A stretch of 64,000 nt of DNA, from assembly GCF_030646115.1 (NCBI RefSeq), contig NZ_JAUSMX010000008.1:124001-188000 (forward strand). Reading direction: 5' to 3'. The notes beneath the pieces are model-generated. The model did no database searches. It saw nothing but the letters and a program-made list of their open reading frames with translations, and was not told where the DNA came from. The DNA is from Fluviicoccus sp. (lineage in GTDB: Bacteria; Pseudomonadota; Gammaproteobacteria; Pseudomonadales; Moraxellaceae). A program made the translations under genes and the position numbers. Of the stretch, positions 52,826 to 63,932 are shown one piece after another. How positions within the stretch are numbered: the first letter of the stretch is position 1; each line of letters starts with the position of its first letter.

Positions 52826-54736
52826 ATGGGCAAGATCATCGGTATCGACCTGGGCACCACCAACTCCTGCGTCGCCATTATGGAAGGCGATCAGGTCAAG
52901 GTTCTGGAAAACGCAGAAGGCGCGCGCACCACGCCTTCCATCGTTGCCTACACCGAAAATGAAATCCTGGTGGGCGCGGGCGCCAAGCGCCAGGCCGTCA
53001 CCAACCCCAAGAACACCCTGTTCGCGGTGAAGCGCCTCATCGGCCGCAAGTTCAAGGACGACGTGGTGCAGAAGGACATCAACATGGTGCCCTACGCCAT
53101 TGTCGGCGCCGACAACGGTGACGCCTGGGTGGAAGCGCGCGGCAACCGCATGGCCCCGCCGCAAATCTCGGCCGAAGTGCTGAAGAAGATGAAGAAGACC
53201 GCCGAAGACTACCTCGGCGAGCCGGTGACCGAAGCCGTGATCACCGTGCCGGCCTACTTCAACGACAGCCAGCGCCAGGCCACCAAGGATGCCGGCCGCA
53301 TCGCCGGTCTGGACGTGAAGCGCATCATCAACGAACCGACCGCCGCTGCGCTGGCGTTCGGCATGGACAAGAAGGAAGGCGACCGCAAGATTGCCGTGTA
53401 TGACCTCGGCGGCGGCACCTTCGATATCTCGATCATCGACATCGCGGATGTCGACGGTGAACAGTCCTTCGAAGTGCTGGCCACCAACGGCGACACTTTC
53501 CTGGGCGGCGAAGACTTCGACATGCTGCTGATCGACTATCTGGCCGAAGAATTCAAGAAGGAACAGAGCGTCAACCTGAAGGGCGACCCGCTGGCCATGC
53601 AGCGTCTGAAGGAAGCGGCTGAAAAGGCCAAGATCGAGCTGTCTTCGGCCCAGCAGACCGAAGTCAACCTGCCGTACATAACCGCTGATGCCACCGGCCC
53701 CAAGCACTTGAACATCAAAATGACCCGCGCCAAGCTGGAGTCGCTGGTGGAAGGCCTGGTGGCACGCACCATCGAGCCCTGCAAGATTGCGCTGAAGGAC
53801 GCCGGTCTGAGCGTTTCCGAAATCGGTGACGTGATCCTGGTCGGCGGCCAGACCCGCATGCCGATGGTGCAGCAAAAGGTGAAGGAATTCTTCGGCAAGG
53901 AACCGCGCAAGGACGTGAACCCGGACGAAGCCGTGGCCGTGGGCGCTGCCATCCAGGGCGCCGTGCTGTCGGGCGACAAGAAGGACGTGCTGCTGCTGGA
54001 CGTGACCCCGCTGACGCTGGGCATTGAAACCATGGGCGGCGTGATGACCGCACTGATCGAAAAGAACACCACCATCCCGACCAAGAAGTCGCAGGTGTTC
54101 TCCACGGCTGACGACAACCAGACCGCCGTCACCATCCAGGTGTTCCAGGGCGAGCGTCGTCAGGCGCAGCAGAACAAGATGCTGGGCCGCTTCGACCTCA
54201 GCGACATTCCGCCGGCTCCGCGCGGCATGCCGCAAATCGAAGTGACCTTCGACATCGACGCCAACGGCATCCTGCATGTCGGCGCGAAGGACAAGGGCAC
54301 CGGCAAGGCGCAAAGCATCGTCATCAAGGCCAACTCCGGTCTGTCCGAGGAAGAAATCCAGGCCATGGTGCGTGACGCCGAAGCCAATGCCGAGGAAGAC
54401 AAGAAGTTCGCCGAGTTGGTGGAAGCCCGTAACCAGGCTGACGGCTTGGTGCACGCCACCCGCAAGACGCTGAAGGATGTGGGCGACAAGGCCACCGACG
54501 CCGAGAAGGAATCCATTGAAGCCGCCGTCAAGGCGCTGGAAGAAGCCATCAAGGGCAACGACAAGGCCGAAATCGACGCCAAGTCGGAAGCCTTGAGCGA
54601 AGCTTCCATGCCTCTGATGCAGAAGCTGTATGCCGACCAGCAGCAAGCGGGCGGCACCCAGCCGGGCGCAGGCCATGAAAAGGCCGACGACGGCGTGGTT
54701 GACGCCGAGTTTGAAGACGTCAGCGATAAGAAGTAA
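52826..54736 (+). CDS. dnaK: Hsp70 chaperone DnaK
   Basis: 636 residues: ATPase domain beginning [18 protein letters not shown], with [34 protein letters not shown] and [13 protein letters not shown]; interdomain linker [15 protein letters not shown]; substrate domain; and the C-terminal end [16 protein letters not shown]. It folds and disaggregates proteins with DnaJ and GrpE. Confidence 0.98.
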   Translation: MGKIIGIDLGTTNSCVAIMEGDQVKVLENAEGARTTPSIVAYTENEILVGAGAKRQAVTNPKNTLFAVKRLIGRKFKDDVVQKDINMVPYAIVGADNGDAWVEARGNRMAPPQISAEVLKKMKKTAEDYLGEPVTEAVITVPAYFNDSQRQATKDAGRIAGLDVKRIINEPTAAALAFGMDKKEGDRKIAVYDLGGGTFDISIIDIADVDGEQSFEVLATNGDTFLGGEDFDMLLIDYLAEEFKKEQSVNLKGDPLAMQRLKEAAEKAKIELSSAQQTEVNLPYITADATGPKHLNIKMTRAKLESLVEGLVARTIEPCKIALKDAGLSVSEIGDVILVGGQTRMPMVQQKVKEFFGKEPRKDVNPDEAVAVGAAIQGAVLSGDKKDVLLLDVTPLTLGIETMGGVMTALIEKNTTIPTKKSQVFSTADDNQTAVTIQVFQGERRQAQQNKMLGRFDLSDIPPAPRGMPQIEVTFDIDANGILHVGAKDKGTGKAQSIVIKANSGLSEEEIQAMVRDAEANAEEDKKFAELVEARNQADGLVHATRKTLKDVGDKATDAEKESIEAAVKALEEAIKGNDKAEIDAKSEALSEASMPLMQKLYADQQQAGGTQPGAGHEKADDGVVDAEFEDVSDKK

Positions 54737-54747
54737 GTGTAGTAACC

Positions 54748-54865
54748 CCCTCTCCCCCTGTGGGAGAGGGCCGGGGAGAGGGGTGCGGAAAGTGGCCATG
54801 ACACGCTGTGTGTTTGGGCCTCTGCCGCACCCCTCTCCCTAACCCTCTCCCACAAGGGGAGAGGG
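54748..54865. repeat. 118-bp inverted-repeat element between dnaK and dnaJ
   Basis: The left arm (54748-54788) and right arm (54825-54865) pair over 41 bp with four mismatches, with a 36-bp middle. Each arm also contains an inner CCCTCTCCC / GGGAGAGGG palindrome. The arms end in GGTGCGG / CCGCACC. It is a known type of Gammaproteobacteria intergenic CCCTCTCCC repeat or small MITE; here it could fold in the dnaK-dnaJ message. Confidence 0.8.
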
Positions 54866-54927
54866 AACCACGAATTCCCAACGCCAACATCCGTTTGGCG
54901 TTTGTTGTTTCAGCGGAGACTCGCCAG

Positions 54928-56046
54928 ATGGCAAAACGTGATTTCTATGAAGTGCTGGGCGTTGCCAAGGACGCCAGTGACGAGGACATCAAGAAGGCCT
55001 ACCGCCGCCTGGCCATGAAGTTCCACCCGGACCGCAATCCGGATGACAAGCAGGCTGAAGAAAAATTCAAGGAAGCCAACGAGGCTTACGAAATCCTGTC
55101 CAATGGCGACAAGCGTGCCGCTTATGACCGTCACGGTCATGCTGGGGTTGACCCCAACATGGGTGCGGGCGGCTTCGGCGGTGGAGCTGGCGGTTTCTCC
55201 GATATTTTCGAAGCGTTCGGCGATATCTTCGGCGGTGGTCGTGGCGGCGGTGGCGGCGGTCGTCAGCGCGGCGGCTCCGACCTGCAATACACGCTGGAGC
55301 TGACGCTGGAAGAGGCCGTCAAGGGCGCGAAGAAGCAGATTCGCTTCACCACGGCGGCCCCTTGTGAGGTTTGCGACGGTTCCGGAGCCAAGAAAGGCTC
55401 TGGCAAGACCACCTGCCGCACTTGCGGCGGCGCCGGTCAGGTACGCATGCAGCAGGGCTTCTTCACCGTGCAGCAGACCTGCCCCACTTGTAAAGGCCGC
55501 GGCCAGATCATCAAGGACCCCTGCGATGCCTGCCATGGCGAAGGCCGCAGCAACAAGCAGAAGACGCTGGAAGTCACCATTCCGGCCGGTGTTGATACCG
55601 GTGACAAGATCCGTCTGGCCGGGGAAGGCGAAGCCGGGGCCAATGGCATGCCCGCCGGCAACCTCTACGTGCAGGTTGTGGTCAAGGACCATTCCCTCTT
55701 CAAGCGTGACGGCGCCGACCTGTTCTGCGAAGTGCCGATCAGCTTTGTGGAGGCGACGCTGGGTGGCGAAATCGAAGTGCCGACGCTGGACGGCCGCGTA
55801 AAGCTGAAGATTCCCGAAGGCACGCAGACCGGCAAGCTGTTCCGCCTGCGCGGCAAGGGCATCAAGCCGGTGCGCGCCTATGAGCCGGGCGACCTGTTGT
55901 GCCAGATCAAGGTGGAAACACCGGTCAACCTCAACAGCCGCCAGAAGGAACTGCTGCGCGAGTTCCAGGAGTCGCTGGATGGCAACGAGAAGCACTCACC
56001 GAACAAGAAGAGCTTCTTCGACAGCCTGAAAGACATGTTCTCCTGA
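54928..56046 (+). CDS. dnaJ: Co-chaperone DnaJ
   Basis: 372 residues from ATG 54928. The J domain ([20 protein letters not shown], with HPD in FHPDRNPDD), the Gly/Phe region ([20 protein letters not shown]), four CxxCxGxG-type zinc motifs ([32 protein letters not shown]) and the C-terminal domain are all present. DnaJ stimulates the DnaK ATPase and delivers clients. Confidence 0.97.
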   Translation: MAKRDFYEVLGVAKDASDEDIKKAYRRLAMKFHPDRNPDDKQAEEKFKEANEAYEILSNGDKRAAYDRHGHAGVDPNMGAGGFGGGAGGFSDIFEAFGDIFGGGRGGGGGGRQRGGSDLQYTLELTLEEAVKGAKKQIRFTTAAPCEVCDGSGAKKGSGKTTCRTCGGAGQVRMQQGFFTVQQTCPTCKGRGQIIKDPCDACHGEGRSNKQKTLEVTIPAGVDTGDKIRLAGEGEAGANGMPAGNLYVQVVVKDHSLFKRDGADLFCEVPISFVEATLGGEIEVPTLDGRVKLKIPEGTQTGKLFRLRGKGIKPVRAYEPGDLLCQIKVETPVNLNSRQKELLREFQESLDGNEKHSPNKKSFFDSLKDMFS

Positions 56047-57018
<972 letters not shown>

Positions 57019-57336
57019 ACGGCAGGCAAAAAAAACGGGGCGGCGGTCATTGACCGACGCCCCAAGGGTGACATCATGTTTCTTATGGAGTGTCTGAGAT
57101 TCTGTACATTTGTGCAGGTATGTACTTGATCTTTTGCGCCAAACTTCTTGGCTTCATGCGCCACAATTGCCCTTAAATCTGACGTTCCATACCAAGCAAT
57201 TGCTTGTTCATCCGGTATGCTGTCTGGCGGTATTGACAGCAGCCGCTGTCCGTTTTAACTCTTGACGCCATCACTGCATCAGCCGTTTGCCCGAGGCACC
57301 GGACTGGCGGCCAATAACAAGAAATGGGGACAGACC
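57019..57336. other. 318-bp spacer between dapB and the AraC-type gene
   Basis: It has a hairpin at 57037 and short TGTAC repeats near 57103 and 57121. I see no gene; a TTG-started extension of the AraC-type gene from 57262 is possible but less likely. Confidence 0.5.
57037..57063. terminator. Hairpin downstream of dapB
   Basis: GGGGCG and CGCCCC, then CGGTCA and TGACCG, pair with one mismatch. The A-tract stands before it, so the U-tract would be on the minus strand; for dapB it is a weak terminator candidate. Confidence 0.35.
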
Positions 57337-58329
57337 ATGTTCGGGGGATTGTTCGTTACCGCATCCATGCTGGGCATGCTGCGCGACTTTATTGAAAAGA
57401 ACCAGATCACCGCCCCGGAATGCCTGCAGGCGATGGAGCGCTATTCCCCCACCAGCCGTCTGGCGCTGGATGAATGGTCGCAGTTATTGCACATGATTGC
57501 CCTGCGTCATCCGCGTCCGGCCCTGGGGCTGGCCATCGGCGCCTGTGTGGCTCCCAAGCATGTCGGCATCATTGGCTATATGGCGCTGTCCTGCAATACC
57601 GTCGGGGAAGCCCTGTTGCGTTACGCCCGCTACCAGCGCCTGGTCTACGACGGCAATCCCGGCAGCATCATGGCGGACGGCGACGCGATTGAAATCCGCT
57701 GGGGAGTGGAGCGCGGTACGCCGGGTCCGCTGGTGGATGAAACCGCCATTGCCCTGTTCATCAGTTATGTGCGTTTTCTGGTGGAGGAGCCGCTGCGGCC
57801 GTTGCTGGTGACGTTTGTCAATCCGCCCCCCGCCGATCTCAAGCCCTATACCGATTTCTTCGGCTGTCCGGTGCATTTTGCCGACACGGTGACGCGGGTT
57901 CGCTTCCCGATTTCATCCATGACCCGCGAACTGCGGCAGCGTGACCCGGCGCTGATGGACCTGTTGTCCCAGCAGGCCGAAGCCTTGCTGGTGGCCTTGC
58001 CGGCCGCCGACTCGTTCTACGACCGCCTGCGTTCATCGATTGTGCGCTGCGTGCATGACGGTATCCCGGACCTGCCGGCGGTGGCGGGGCTGATGGCGAT
58101 GTCCACCCGCACCCTGCAGCGCCGACTTCAGGAAAAGGATCTGGAATTCAACCGGGTGCTGGACAAGATCCGCAGTGAGCTGGCGCAGCGTTATCTGGCT
58201 GACAAGCATTTGTCGTTTACGGATATCGCGCTGTTGCTGGGCTATTCGGAGCAGAGCGCCTTTACCCGCGCCTTCAAGCGCTGGTTCGGGGTGACGCCCC
58301 GCGATTTCAAACGTGGTATCGGGCGTTAG
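57337..58329 (+). CDS. AraC-family transcriptional regulator
   Basis: 330 residues from ATG 57337, after GGGGACAG; a TTG at 57262 would add 25. The N-terminal part (about 20-190) is an arabinose-binding-like regulatory domain of the OruR/ArgR kind. The C-terminal helix-turn-helix pair includes VAGLMAMSTRTLQRRLQEKD and DIALLLGYSEQSAFTRAFKR, then WFGVTPRDFKRG. The target is not clear; no operator was found. Confidence 0.85.
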   Translation: MFGGLFVTASMLGMLRDFIEKNQITAPECLQAMERYSPTSRLALDEWSQLLHMIALRHPRPALGLAIGACVAPKHVGIIGYMALSCNTVGEALLRYARYQRLVYDGNPGSIMADGDAIEIRWGVERGTPGPLVDETAIALFISYVRFLVEEPLRPLLVTFVNPPPADLKPYTDFFGCPVHFADTVTRVRFPISSMTRELRQRDPALMDLLSQQAEALLVALPAADSFYDRLRSSIVRCVHDGIPDLPAVAGLMAMSTRTLQRRLQEKDLEFNRVLDKIRSELAQRYLADKHLSFTDIALLLGYSEQSAFTRAFKRWFGVTPRDFKRGIGR

Positions 58330-58586
58330 GCGGCGTCGTCCGGTTTCTTTTCCGGGGAAGAGGGGGGTGTTGCGCGCAGCAGGTAGCCATCCGCACTTTT
58401 GGCAAAAACCAGCTCGTTACGCTTTTTCTTCTTGGGCTTGCCGTCGCGGGATATCGTGACCAGGGTTTGATCCCCTGTCGTTTCCTCACTGGCGACCAAG
58501 TCATCGCCGCTGGTCAATAACTGAACCATGTCGAACAGTTCGGGATGCTGGAGCAGCACTTCCCGCAGGGATTTCTTCAGGCCCAT
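58326..58586 (-). CDS. Small conserved-looking protein, unknown
   Basis: 86 residues from ATG 58586. It starts MGLKKSLREVLLQHPELFDM, has a Lys-rich stretch (SRDGKPKKKKRNELVFAK) and ends acidic. It converges with the AraC-type gene (4-base overlap of ends). No domain is recognised. Confidence 0.55.
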   Translation of the reverse strand: MGLKKSLREVLLQHPELFDMVQLLTSGDDLVASEETTGDQTLVTISRDGKPKKKKRNELVFAKSADGYLLRATPPSSPEKKPDDAA

Positions 58587-58751
58587 GTTTTCAATCTCGC
58601 TGGCTATGATAATCGCTTAACGGTAGCACAGCCGCTGCCGGGCAAGGTTTCAGTTTGATGACAAAGCATTAGTGTTCTGTCACTGTTTTGTCATCAATTA
58701 GTCAGAAAATAGCCGCCATCCGCAGGTATTTCCGACAGGAGCGCACCCGGC

Positions 58752-59759
58752 ATGAACTCCCCGGCTTCAACCTACGGCTCTGACCCGACCGGCCTGATTT
58801 GCGCCTATCATTTCAGTGCGGACGGGGTGGCATGGCCCATGACCTCCGTTGACGCGGAAGCCTGGCTGGCGCAGGCTCCTTCCGGGGTCGGTTTTCTGTG
58901 GCTGCATGTCAATCTCAGCCATTCGGCTTGTGAAAAGTGGCTGAAGCGGCATGCCGCTTTGTCGGCCTCGTTTCATGAAACCCTGCACGAAGGCACCCGT
59001 TCCACCCGCATTGAATATGCCGATGACTGTCTGATTGCGGTCATCAACGATGTGTTGTTCGACTTTGCCTACGATGCCTCCGATATTTCCACCCTGTACC
59101 TGCATGTGGGGCCGAACCTGGTGGTCAGCGCCCGCAGCAAGCCCCTGCGCTCCATTGACCGCTTGCGCGCCACGGTCAAGCGCGGCCTGCTGCTGGAGTC
59201 GCCGGTGGACTTGCTGGTGCATTTGCTGCGTGACCAGGCGGACGTGCTGACACAAATCGTGCGGGACATTGCCGACCTGGTGGACTCCGTGGAGGATCGC
59301 CTGCTGGCGAACCGGCTGGAGCGCAACCGGACCAGCCTGGGCGCCTGGCGACGGCTGCTGGTGCGCCTGCAACGCCTTATGGCTCCCGAGCCGGCGGCGT
59401 TGTTCCGCCTGCTGAACCGGCCGCCGGGCTGGGTCAGCGAACGCGACCTGCTGGACCTGCGCCAGTCCACAGAAGAGTTTTCGACGGTATTGCAGGAAAC
59501 CGCGTTGTTGCAGGAGCGCATCAAGCTGTTGCAGGAAGAGATCGCCGGGCAAATCAACGAACAAAACAACCGCAGCCTGTTCGTGCTGACGGTGGTGTCG
59601 GTGCTGGTGCTGCCGATCAATATCATTTCCGGGTTGTTCGGCATGAATGTCGGCGGCATTCCGCTGGCGGATGCGCATGGCGGATTCTGGGCGGTGGTGG
59701 CGCTGGTGGCGACGCTGACGGCGGTGGCGGCCTGGTTTGCCTTCCGTGAGCCGGACTGA
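58752..59759 (+). CDS. ZntB/CorA-type divalent cation transporter
   Basis: 335 residues. A large cytoplasmic N-terminal region (FLWLHVNLSHSACEKWLKRH, LREDTR-like segment, IEYADDCLIAVINDVLFDFA) ends in two membrane helices; the pore motif GMN is present in SGLFGMNVGG, just after the first helix. The pattern best fits ZntB, which moves zinc, though Mg/Co/Ni transport is not excluded. Confidence 0.85.
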   Translation: MNSPASTYGSDPTGLICAYHFSADGVAWPMTSVDAEAWLAQAPSGVGFLWLHVNLSHSACEKWLKRHAALSASFHETLHEGTRSTRIEYADDCLIAVINDVLFDFAYDASDISTLYLHVGPNLVVSARSKPLRSIDRLRATVKRGLLLESPVDLLVHLLRDQADVLTQIVRDIADLVDSVEDRLLANRLERNRTSLGAWRRLLVRLQRLMAPEPAALFRLLNRPPGWVSERDLLDLRQSTEEFSTVLQETALLQERIKLLQEEIAGQINEQNNRSLFVLTVVSVLVLPINIISGLFGMNVGGIPLADAHGGFWAVVALVATLTAVAAWFAFREPD

Positions 59760-59954
59760 GCCGCCGCGCCGGTTCGCTTTATGAGCAGCCGGATGCTAAG
59801 CTGCACGCTTTGCTGAATCCTGTCTATCCGCTGCTTTTGCCCCGCGAAAGGCCGCAAGGCCTGCATGATGCTTCCCGCCTCACCTGAAGTTTTGTGTCCT
59901 GTTCGTCGCCGAACATTTTCCCGCTGCACGAGACGCCTCCATGAGAGCGTTGCC

Positions 59955-60611
59955 ATGCCAGGTTATCTGGTCAAATTCGAAGCCGTGTCCCTGAACGGGG
60001 CGGTTGACCTGCAAATCCGTTCGCTGCTGGACCGTCAGCAATACGCCGACCCGCTGGGCGCGGCGGCGGCGGCCGGAATTTCCCCGGCCAGCTGGTCGTT
60101 GTTCGGCATGATCTGGCCTTCTGCCCGCATGCTGGCCGGGCTGATGGAAAGCTTTGAGCTGCAAGGCAAGCGCATTCTGGAGGTGGGTTGCGGTTTGGGT
60201 CTGGCCAGTCTGGTTTGCCAGCGCCGCGACATGGACATCACCGCCAGTGACTGTCATCCGCTGGCCGGGGACTTCCTGACCCGGAACGCCGGGCTGAACG
60301 GTATGGGGCTGCCGAAATACCAGAACGGCAACTGGGAAACCGCAAACCCGGCGCTGGGCCGTTTTGATCTGATCATTGGCAGCGACCTGTTGTACGAGCG
60401 CGACCAGCCCGCGCGGTTGTCCGCGTTTATCGAGCGCCATGCCGAGCAGGCGGTGGAGGTGCTGATTGTCGATCCCAATCGCGGCAACCGTCCCGGCTTC
60501 AGCCGCTGCATGACGGCGCTGGGCTATACCTGTGAAGAATCCAGTCTGGACGGTTTACAGGCCAGCGGTGAGGGCTACAAGGGCAAGCTGCTGCACTACA
60601 CCCGTCATTGA
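59955..60611 (+). CDS. Class I SAM-dependent methyltransferase (METTL21-like)
   Basis: 218 residues from ATG 59955. The SAM motif is ILEVGCGLGLASLVCQRRDM (about residues 78-97), followed by ITASDCHPLAGDFL, and the motif IIGSDLLYERDQP, which is typical of lysine methyltransferases of the METTL21/Nicotinamide-N-methyltransferase-like group. The substrate is unknown. The end overlaps the convergent LysR gene. Confidence 0.8.
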   Translation: MPGYLVKFEAVSLNGAVDLQIRSLLDRQQYADPLGAAAAAGISPASWSLFGMIWPSARMLAGLMESFELQGKRILEVGCGLGLASLVCQRRDMDITASDCHPLAGDFLTRNAGLNGMGLPKYQNGNWETANPALGRFDLIIGSDLLYERDQPARLSAFIERHAEQAVEVLIVDPNRGNRPGFSRCMTALGYTCEESSLDGLQASGEGYKGKLLHYTRH

Positions 60612-61531
60612 GATTGAGGTTCGTCTGGCCAGGCGCTGACCACGTCCTGCATCACCCCGCGCAGCCAGCGGTTGGCGGGGTCGTGCTCGGCGGTGGCGTG
60701 CCAGTAGAGGTGGGCGTCCAGCGCCTGTGTCTGCAACGGGAAGGGATGGATACGGTTGCCGAACTGCATGTTGGCGATGCGGGCGTACTGCTCGGGCATG
60801 GTCAGCAGCAGGTCGGTGCGGCTGGCGACACGGCTGGCGGCAAAATAATGCTGGCAGCGCAGCACGATGCGCCGCCGCCGTCCTTCCCTGTTCAGTTCAA
60901 AATCCTCCAGCCCCCAGCCCTTGCGTCGTGACGACACCAGCACGTGTGCGTGCGCCAGGTAGGTTTCCAGATCCAGTTCGCCGCCAATACCCGGATGATC
61001 CTGCCGCGCCACCACCACCAGCCGGTCGCGGGAGATGCGCTGCTGGCGGATACTCTCGCCCATCGCCAGCGGCACGTCCAGCGCCAGGTCCAGCGTGCCG
61101 GCGGCCAGTTCGCCTTCCACATCGCGGCGGTCAATGCGCACGCTGGCCAGCTCGATGCCGGGCGCCAGTGCCTGCAGGCGCGCCACCAACGGCGGCAGGG
61201 CGGTGGCCTCGAAGACGTCGCGCAGGCCGAGGTTGAAGGTGCGGCGGGCGGAAGCCGGGTCGAAGGCCGGTTCGTCGGCGACGCTGCGTTCCAGCAACTG
61301 CAGGGCTTCGCGCACCGGGCCGATCAGGTTGCGGGTATAGGGCGTGGGTTGCATCAGCGTGCCCTGACGCACGAACAGCGGATCGCCCAGTTGCTCGCGC
61401 AGGCGGCCCAGCGCGTGGCTGACGGCGGGCTGGGTCAGGTGCAGTTTCTGGCTGGCGCGGGTGATGTTGCCTTCGCGGTAGATGGCGTCGAGGACGATGA
61501 AGAGGTTGAGGTCGAAACGATCAATATGCAC
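60605..61531 (-). CDS. LysR-family transcriptional regulator
   Basis: 308 residues from GTG 61531. The N-terminal helix-turn-helix is LNLFIVLDAIYREGNITRAS with QKLHLTQPAVSHALGRLREQ and GDPLFVRQG; the effector-binding part follows. It is divergent from the acyl-CoA dehydrogenase operon (96 bp), so it probably controls that operon and itself. Confidence 0.92.
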   Translation of the reverse strand: MHIDRFDLNLFIVLDAIYREGNITRASQKLHLTQPAVSHALGRLREQLGDPLFVRQGTLMQPTPYTRNLIGPVREALQLLERSVADEPAFDPASARRTFNLGLRDVFEATALPPLVARLQALAPGIELASVRIDRRDVEGELAAGTLDLALDVPLAMGESIRQQRISRDRLVVVARQDHPGIGGELDLETYLAHAHVLVSSRRKGWGLEDFELNREGRRRRIVLRCQHYFAASRVASRTDLLLTMPEQYARIANMQFGNRIHPFPLQTQALDAHLYWHATAEHDPANRWLRGVMQDVVSAWPDEPQSQ

Positions 61532-61627
61532 TGAATCTATAGTCCATGATGCAAACTATTCATTTGCTGGATTGTATGGCGCGCACTACTCTCGGCACAA
61601 CCCCACCGAGCCGCGAGTGCCGCCATC

Positions 61628-62857
61628 ATGGATTTTGCCTACTCCGCCAAAGCGCAGGACTACATCGCCCGCCTGACCGCGTTCATGAATGAACATGTCT
61701 ATCCCGCCGAAGAAACGTATTTCAAGTCGCTGACCCTCAGCCCCGACCACACACAATGGCAACAGCCCGCCATCATGGAGGACCTGAAGGCGAAGGCCAA
61801 GGAAGCCGGACTGTGGAACCTGTTCCTGCCCAACGAAACCTACGGTGCCGGTCTCAGCAACGCGGACTACGCACCACTTGCCGAAATCACCGGCACCAGC
61901 TTCATTGCCCCGGAAGTGTTCAACTGCAGCGCCCCGGATACCGGCAACATGGAAGTGCTGGTGCACTATGGCAACGAGGCGCAGAAGAAAGAATGGCTGT
62001 TGCCACTTTTGCGCGGCGAGATCCGTTCCGCCTTCTGCATGACCGAACCGGGCGTGGCCTCCAGCGACGCCACCAACATGCAGGCCACGGCGGTCATTGA
62101 CGGCGACGAAGTGGTCCTTAACGGCCGCAAGTGGTGGAGCACCGGCATCGGCCACCCGAACTGCCAAATCCTGATCTTCATGGGCCTCACCGACCCGGCT
62201 GCCGACAAGCACCGCCAGCACTCCATGGTGCTGGTGCCGCTGGACACGCCCGGCGTCAAGGTCGAGCGCATGCTGACCGTCTTCAACACCTACGACGAGC
62301 CGTCCGGCCATGGCGAAGTCTCTTTCACCAATGTGCGTGTGCCGCTGGCGAACATCATCGCCGGGCCGGGGCGTGGCTTTGAAATTGCTCAAGGCCGCCT
62401 CGGGCCGGGCCGCATCCACCACTGCATGCGTGCCATCGGTGCGGCGGAGCGGGCGCTGGAGCTGCTGTGCCGCCGCGCCGGCACCCGCGTCGCCTTCGGC
62501 AAGCCGCTGGCGAAACTGGGCGGCAATCCGGACATCGTCGCCAACAGCCGCATGGCTATTGAACAGGCGCGGCTGCTGACGCTGAAGGCGGCTTGGATGA
62601 TGGACACCGTGGGCGTGAAGGGCGCGATGAGCGAGATTTCGCAGATCAAGGTGATTGCCCCGAACGTGGCGCAGCAGGTGATTGATGCGGCCATCCAGAT
62701 TCACGGCGGTGCGGGACTCAGCGAAGACTTCCCGCTGGCCGCGCTTTACGGCTATGCTCGGGTGCTGCGGCTGGCGGACGGACCGGATGAGGTCCACCGC
62801 ATGCTGATTGCCAAGCTCGAATACAAGAAACAAATGACGAAGCTGGGACTGAAATAA
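61628..62857 (+). CDS. Acyl-CoA dehydrogenase
   Basis: 409 residues. FAD-binding segments [20 protein letters not shown] and [20 protein letters not shown], then the C-terminal helices with [18 protein letters not shown] and [27 protein letters not shown]. It would oxidise an acyl-CoA to the enoyl-CoA. The next gene is an aminoglycoside-phosphotransferase-like kinase, as in the ACAD10/ACAD11 pair, which suggests 4-hydroxyacyl-CoA handling. Confidence 0.93.
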   Translation: MDFAYSAKAQDYIARLTAFMNEHVYPAEETYFKSLTLSPDHTQWQQPAIMEDLKAKAKEAGLWNLFLPNETYGAGLSNADYAPLAEITGTSFIAPEVFNCSAPDTGNMEVLVHYGNEAQKKEWLLPLLRGEIRSAFCMTEPGVASSDATNMQATAVIDGDEVVLNGRKWWSTGIGHPNCQILIFMGLTDPAADKHRQHSMVLVPLDTPGVKVERMLTVFNTYDEPSGHGEVSFTNVRVPLANIIAGPGRGFEIAQGRLGPGRIHHCMRAIGAAERALELLCRRAGTRVAFGKPLAKLGGNPDIVANSRMAIEQARLLTLKAAWMMDTVGVKGAMSEISQIKVIAPNVAQQVIDAAIQIHGGAGLSEDFPLAALYGYARVLRLADGPDEVHRMLIAKLEYKKQMTKLGLK

Positions 62858-62858
62858 G

Positions 62859-63932
62859 ATGGAAGAGAATTTGCTCGACAAGGCCGTGGCGGTGCGCCAG
62901 GGCGAAGAACTGGACTTGGCCCGCGTGGACGCCTTTCTCAAGGCAAAAATCCCCGGCCTGCAAGGGTCGCCGGAACTGGAACAGTTCCCCGGCGGCGCGT
63001 CCAACCTGACCTATCTGCTGCATTACGCCGACCGTGACCTGATTTTGCGGCGGCCGCCGTTCGGCCATCGCGCCAAATCCGCGCACGACATGCTGCGCGA
63101 GGCCAAGATCATGGCCGCGCTGAAGCCGGTCTATCCCTACGTGCCGGAAGTGCTGGCCATTTGCGACGACCCCGCCGTGATGGACGCCGACTTCTACGTG
63201 ATGCAGCGCATCCCCGGCATCATCCCGCGCAGCAACCTGCCCAAGGGCATGACCCTGACGCCGGAGGAAACCCGGGCGCTGTGCCTCAGCGTCATCGACA
63301 AGCTGATTGAACTGCATCTGGTGGACTACCAGGCGGCCGGGCTGGACACGCTGGGCAAGGGCGGCGGCTATGTGAAGCGCCAGATTGACGGCTGGAGCGA
63401 CCGCTACCGCAAGGCGCGCACCCCGGACGTCAACGACTTCGAAAGCGTAATGACCTGGCTGCAGGCGAAAATGCCCGCGCAGGATATCGCCACCACGCTG
63501 ATCCACAACGATTTCCGCTTCGACAACGTTATCCTGAACCCGGACAACCCGCAGCAAGTGATTGGCGTGCTGGACTGGGAGATGGCGACGCTGGGCGACC
63601 CGCTGATGGATCTGGGCAACACCCTGGCCTACTGGGCGCAGGCCGACGACGATGCCACCATGCAGCTGATGCGTCGCCAGCCGACGCACCTGCCGGGCAT
63701 GCTGACCCGCGACGAAGTGGTGGCCTATTACGGCGAAAAGACCGGCTTCAAGGTCGACAACTTCGATTTCTACACCATCTATGGCCTGTTCCGGCTGGCG
63801 GCGATTTTGCAGCAGATCTACTACCGCTTCTATCACGGCCAGACCAAGAATCCGGCGTTCGCGCCATTCGGGCAGATGGTGAATTATCTGGAAAGCCGGT
63901 GTTTGCGGCTGATGAAGGAATCGGTGCTGTAA
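62859..63932 (+). CDS. Aminoglycoside-phosphotransferase-like kinase (ACAD10/11 N-terminal type)
   Basis: 357 residues, one base after the dehydrogenase. The kinase-like fold shows GGASNLTYLL, LILRRPPFGHRAKSAHDMLR, YVMQRIPGIIPRSNLP and the catalytic loop LIHNDFRFDNVILNP, then IGVLDWEMATLGDPLMDLGN. In the human ACAD10/ACAD11 proteins such a kinase domain phosphorylates a 4-hydroxyacyl-CoA before the dehydrogenase acts; the same two-protein logic is inferred here. Confidence 0.88.
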   Translation: MEENLLDKAVAVRQGEELDLARVDAFLKAKIPGLQGSPELEQFPGGASNLTYLLHYADRDLILRRPPFGHRAKSAHDMLREAKIMAALKPVYPYVPEVLAICDDPAVMDADFYVMQRIPGIIPRSNLPKGMTLTPEETRALCLSVIDKLIELHLVDYQAAGLDTLGKGGGYVKRQIDGWSDRYRKARTPDVNDFESVMTWLQAKMPAQDIATTLIHNDFRFDNVILNPDNPQQVIGVLDWEMATLGDPLMDLGNTLAYWAQADDDATMQLMRRQPTHLPGMLTRDEVVAYYGEKTGFKVDNFDFYTIYGLFRLAAILQQIYYRFYHGQTKNPAFAPFGQMVNYLESRCLRLMKESVL

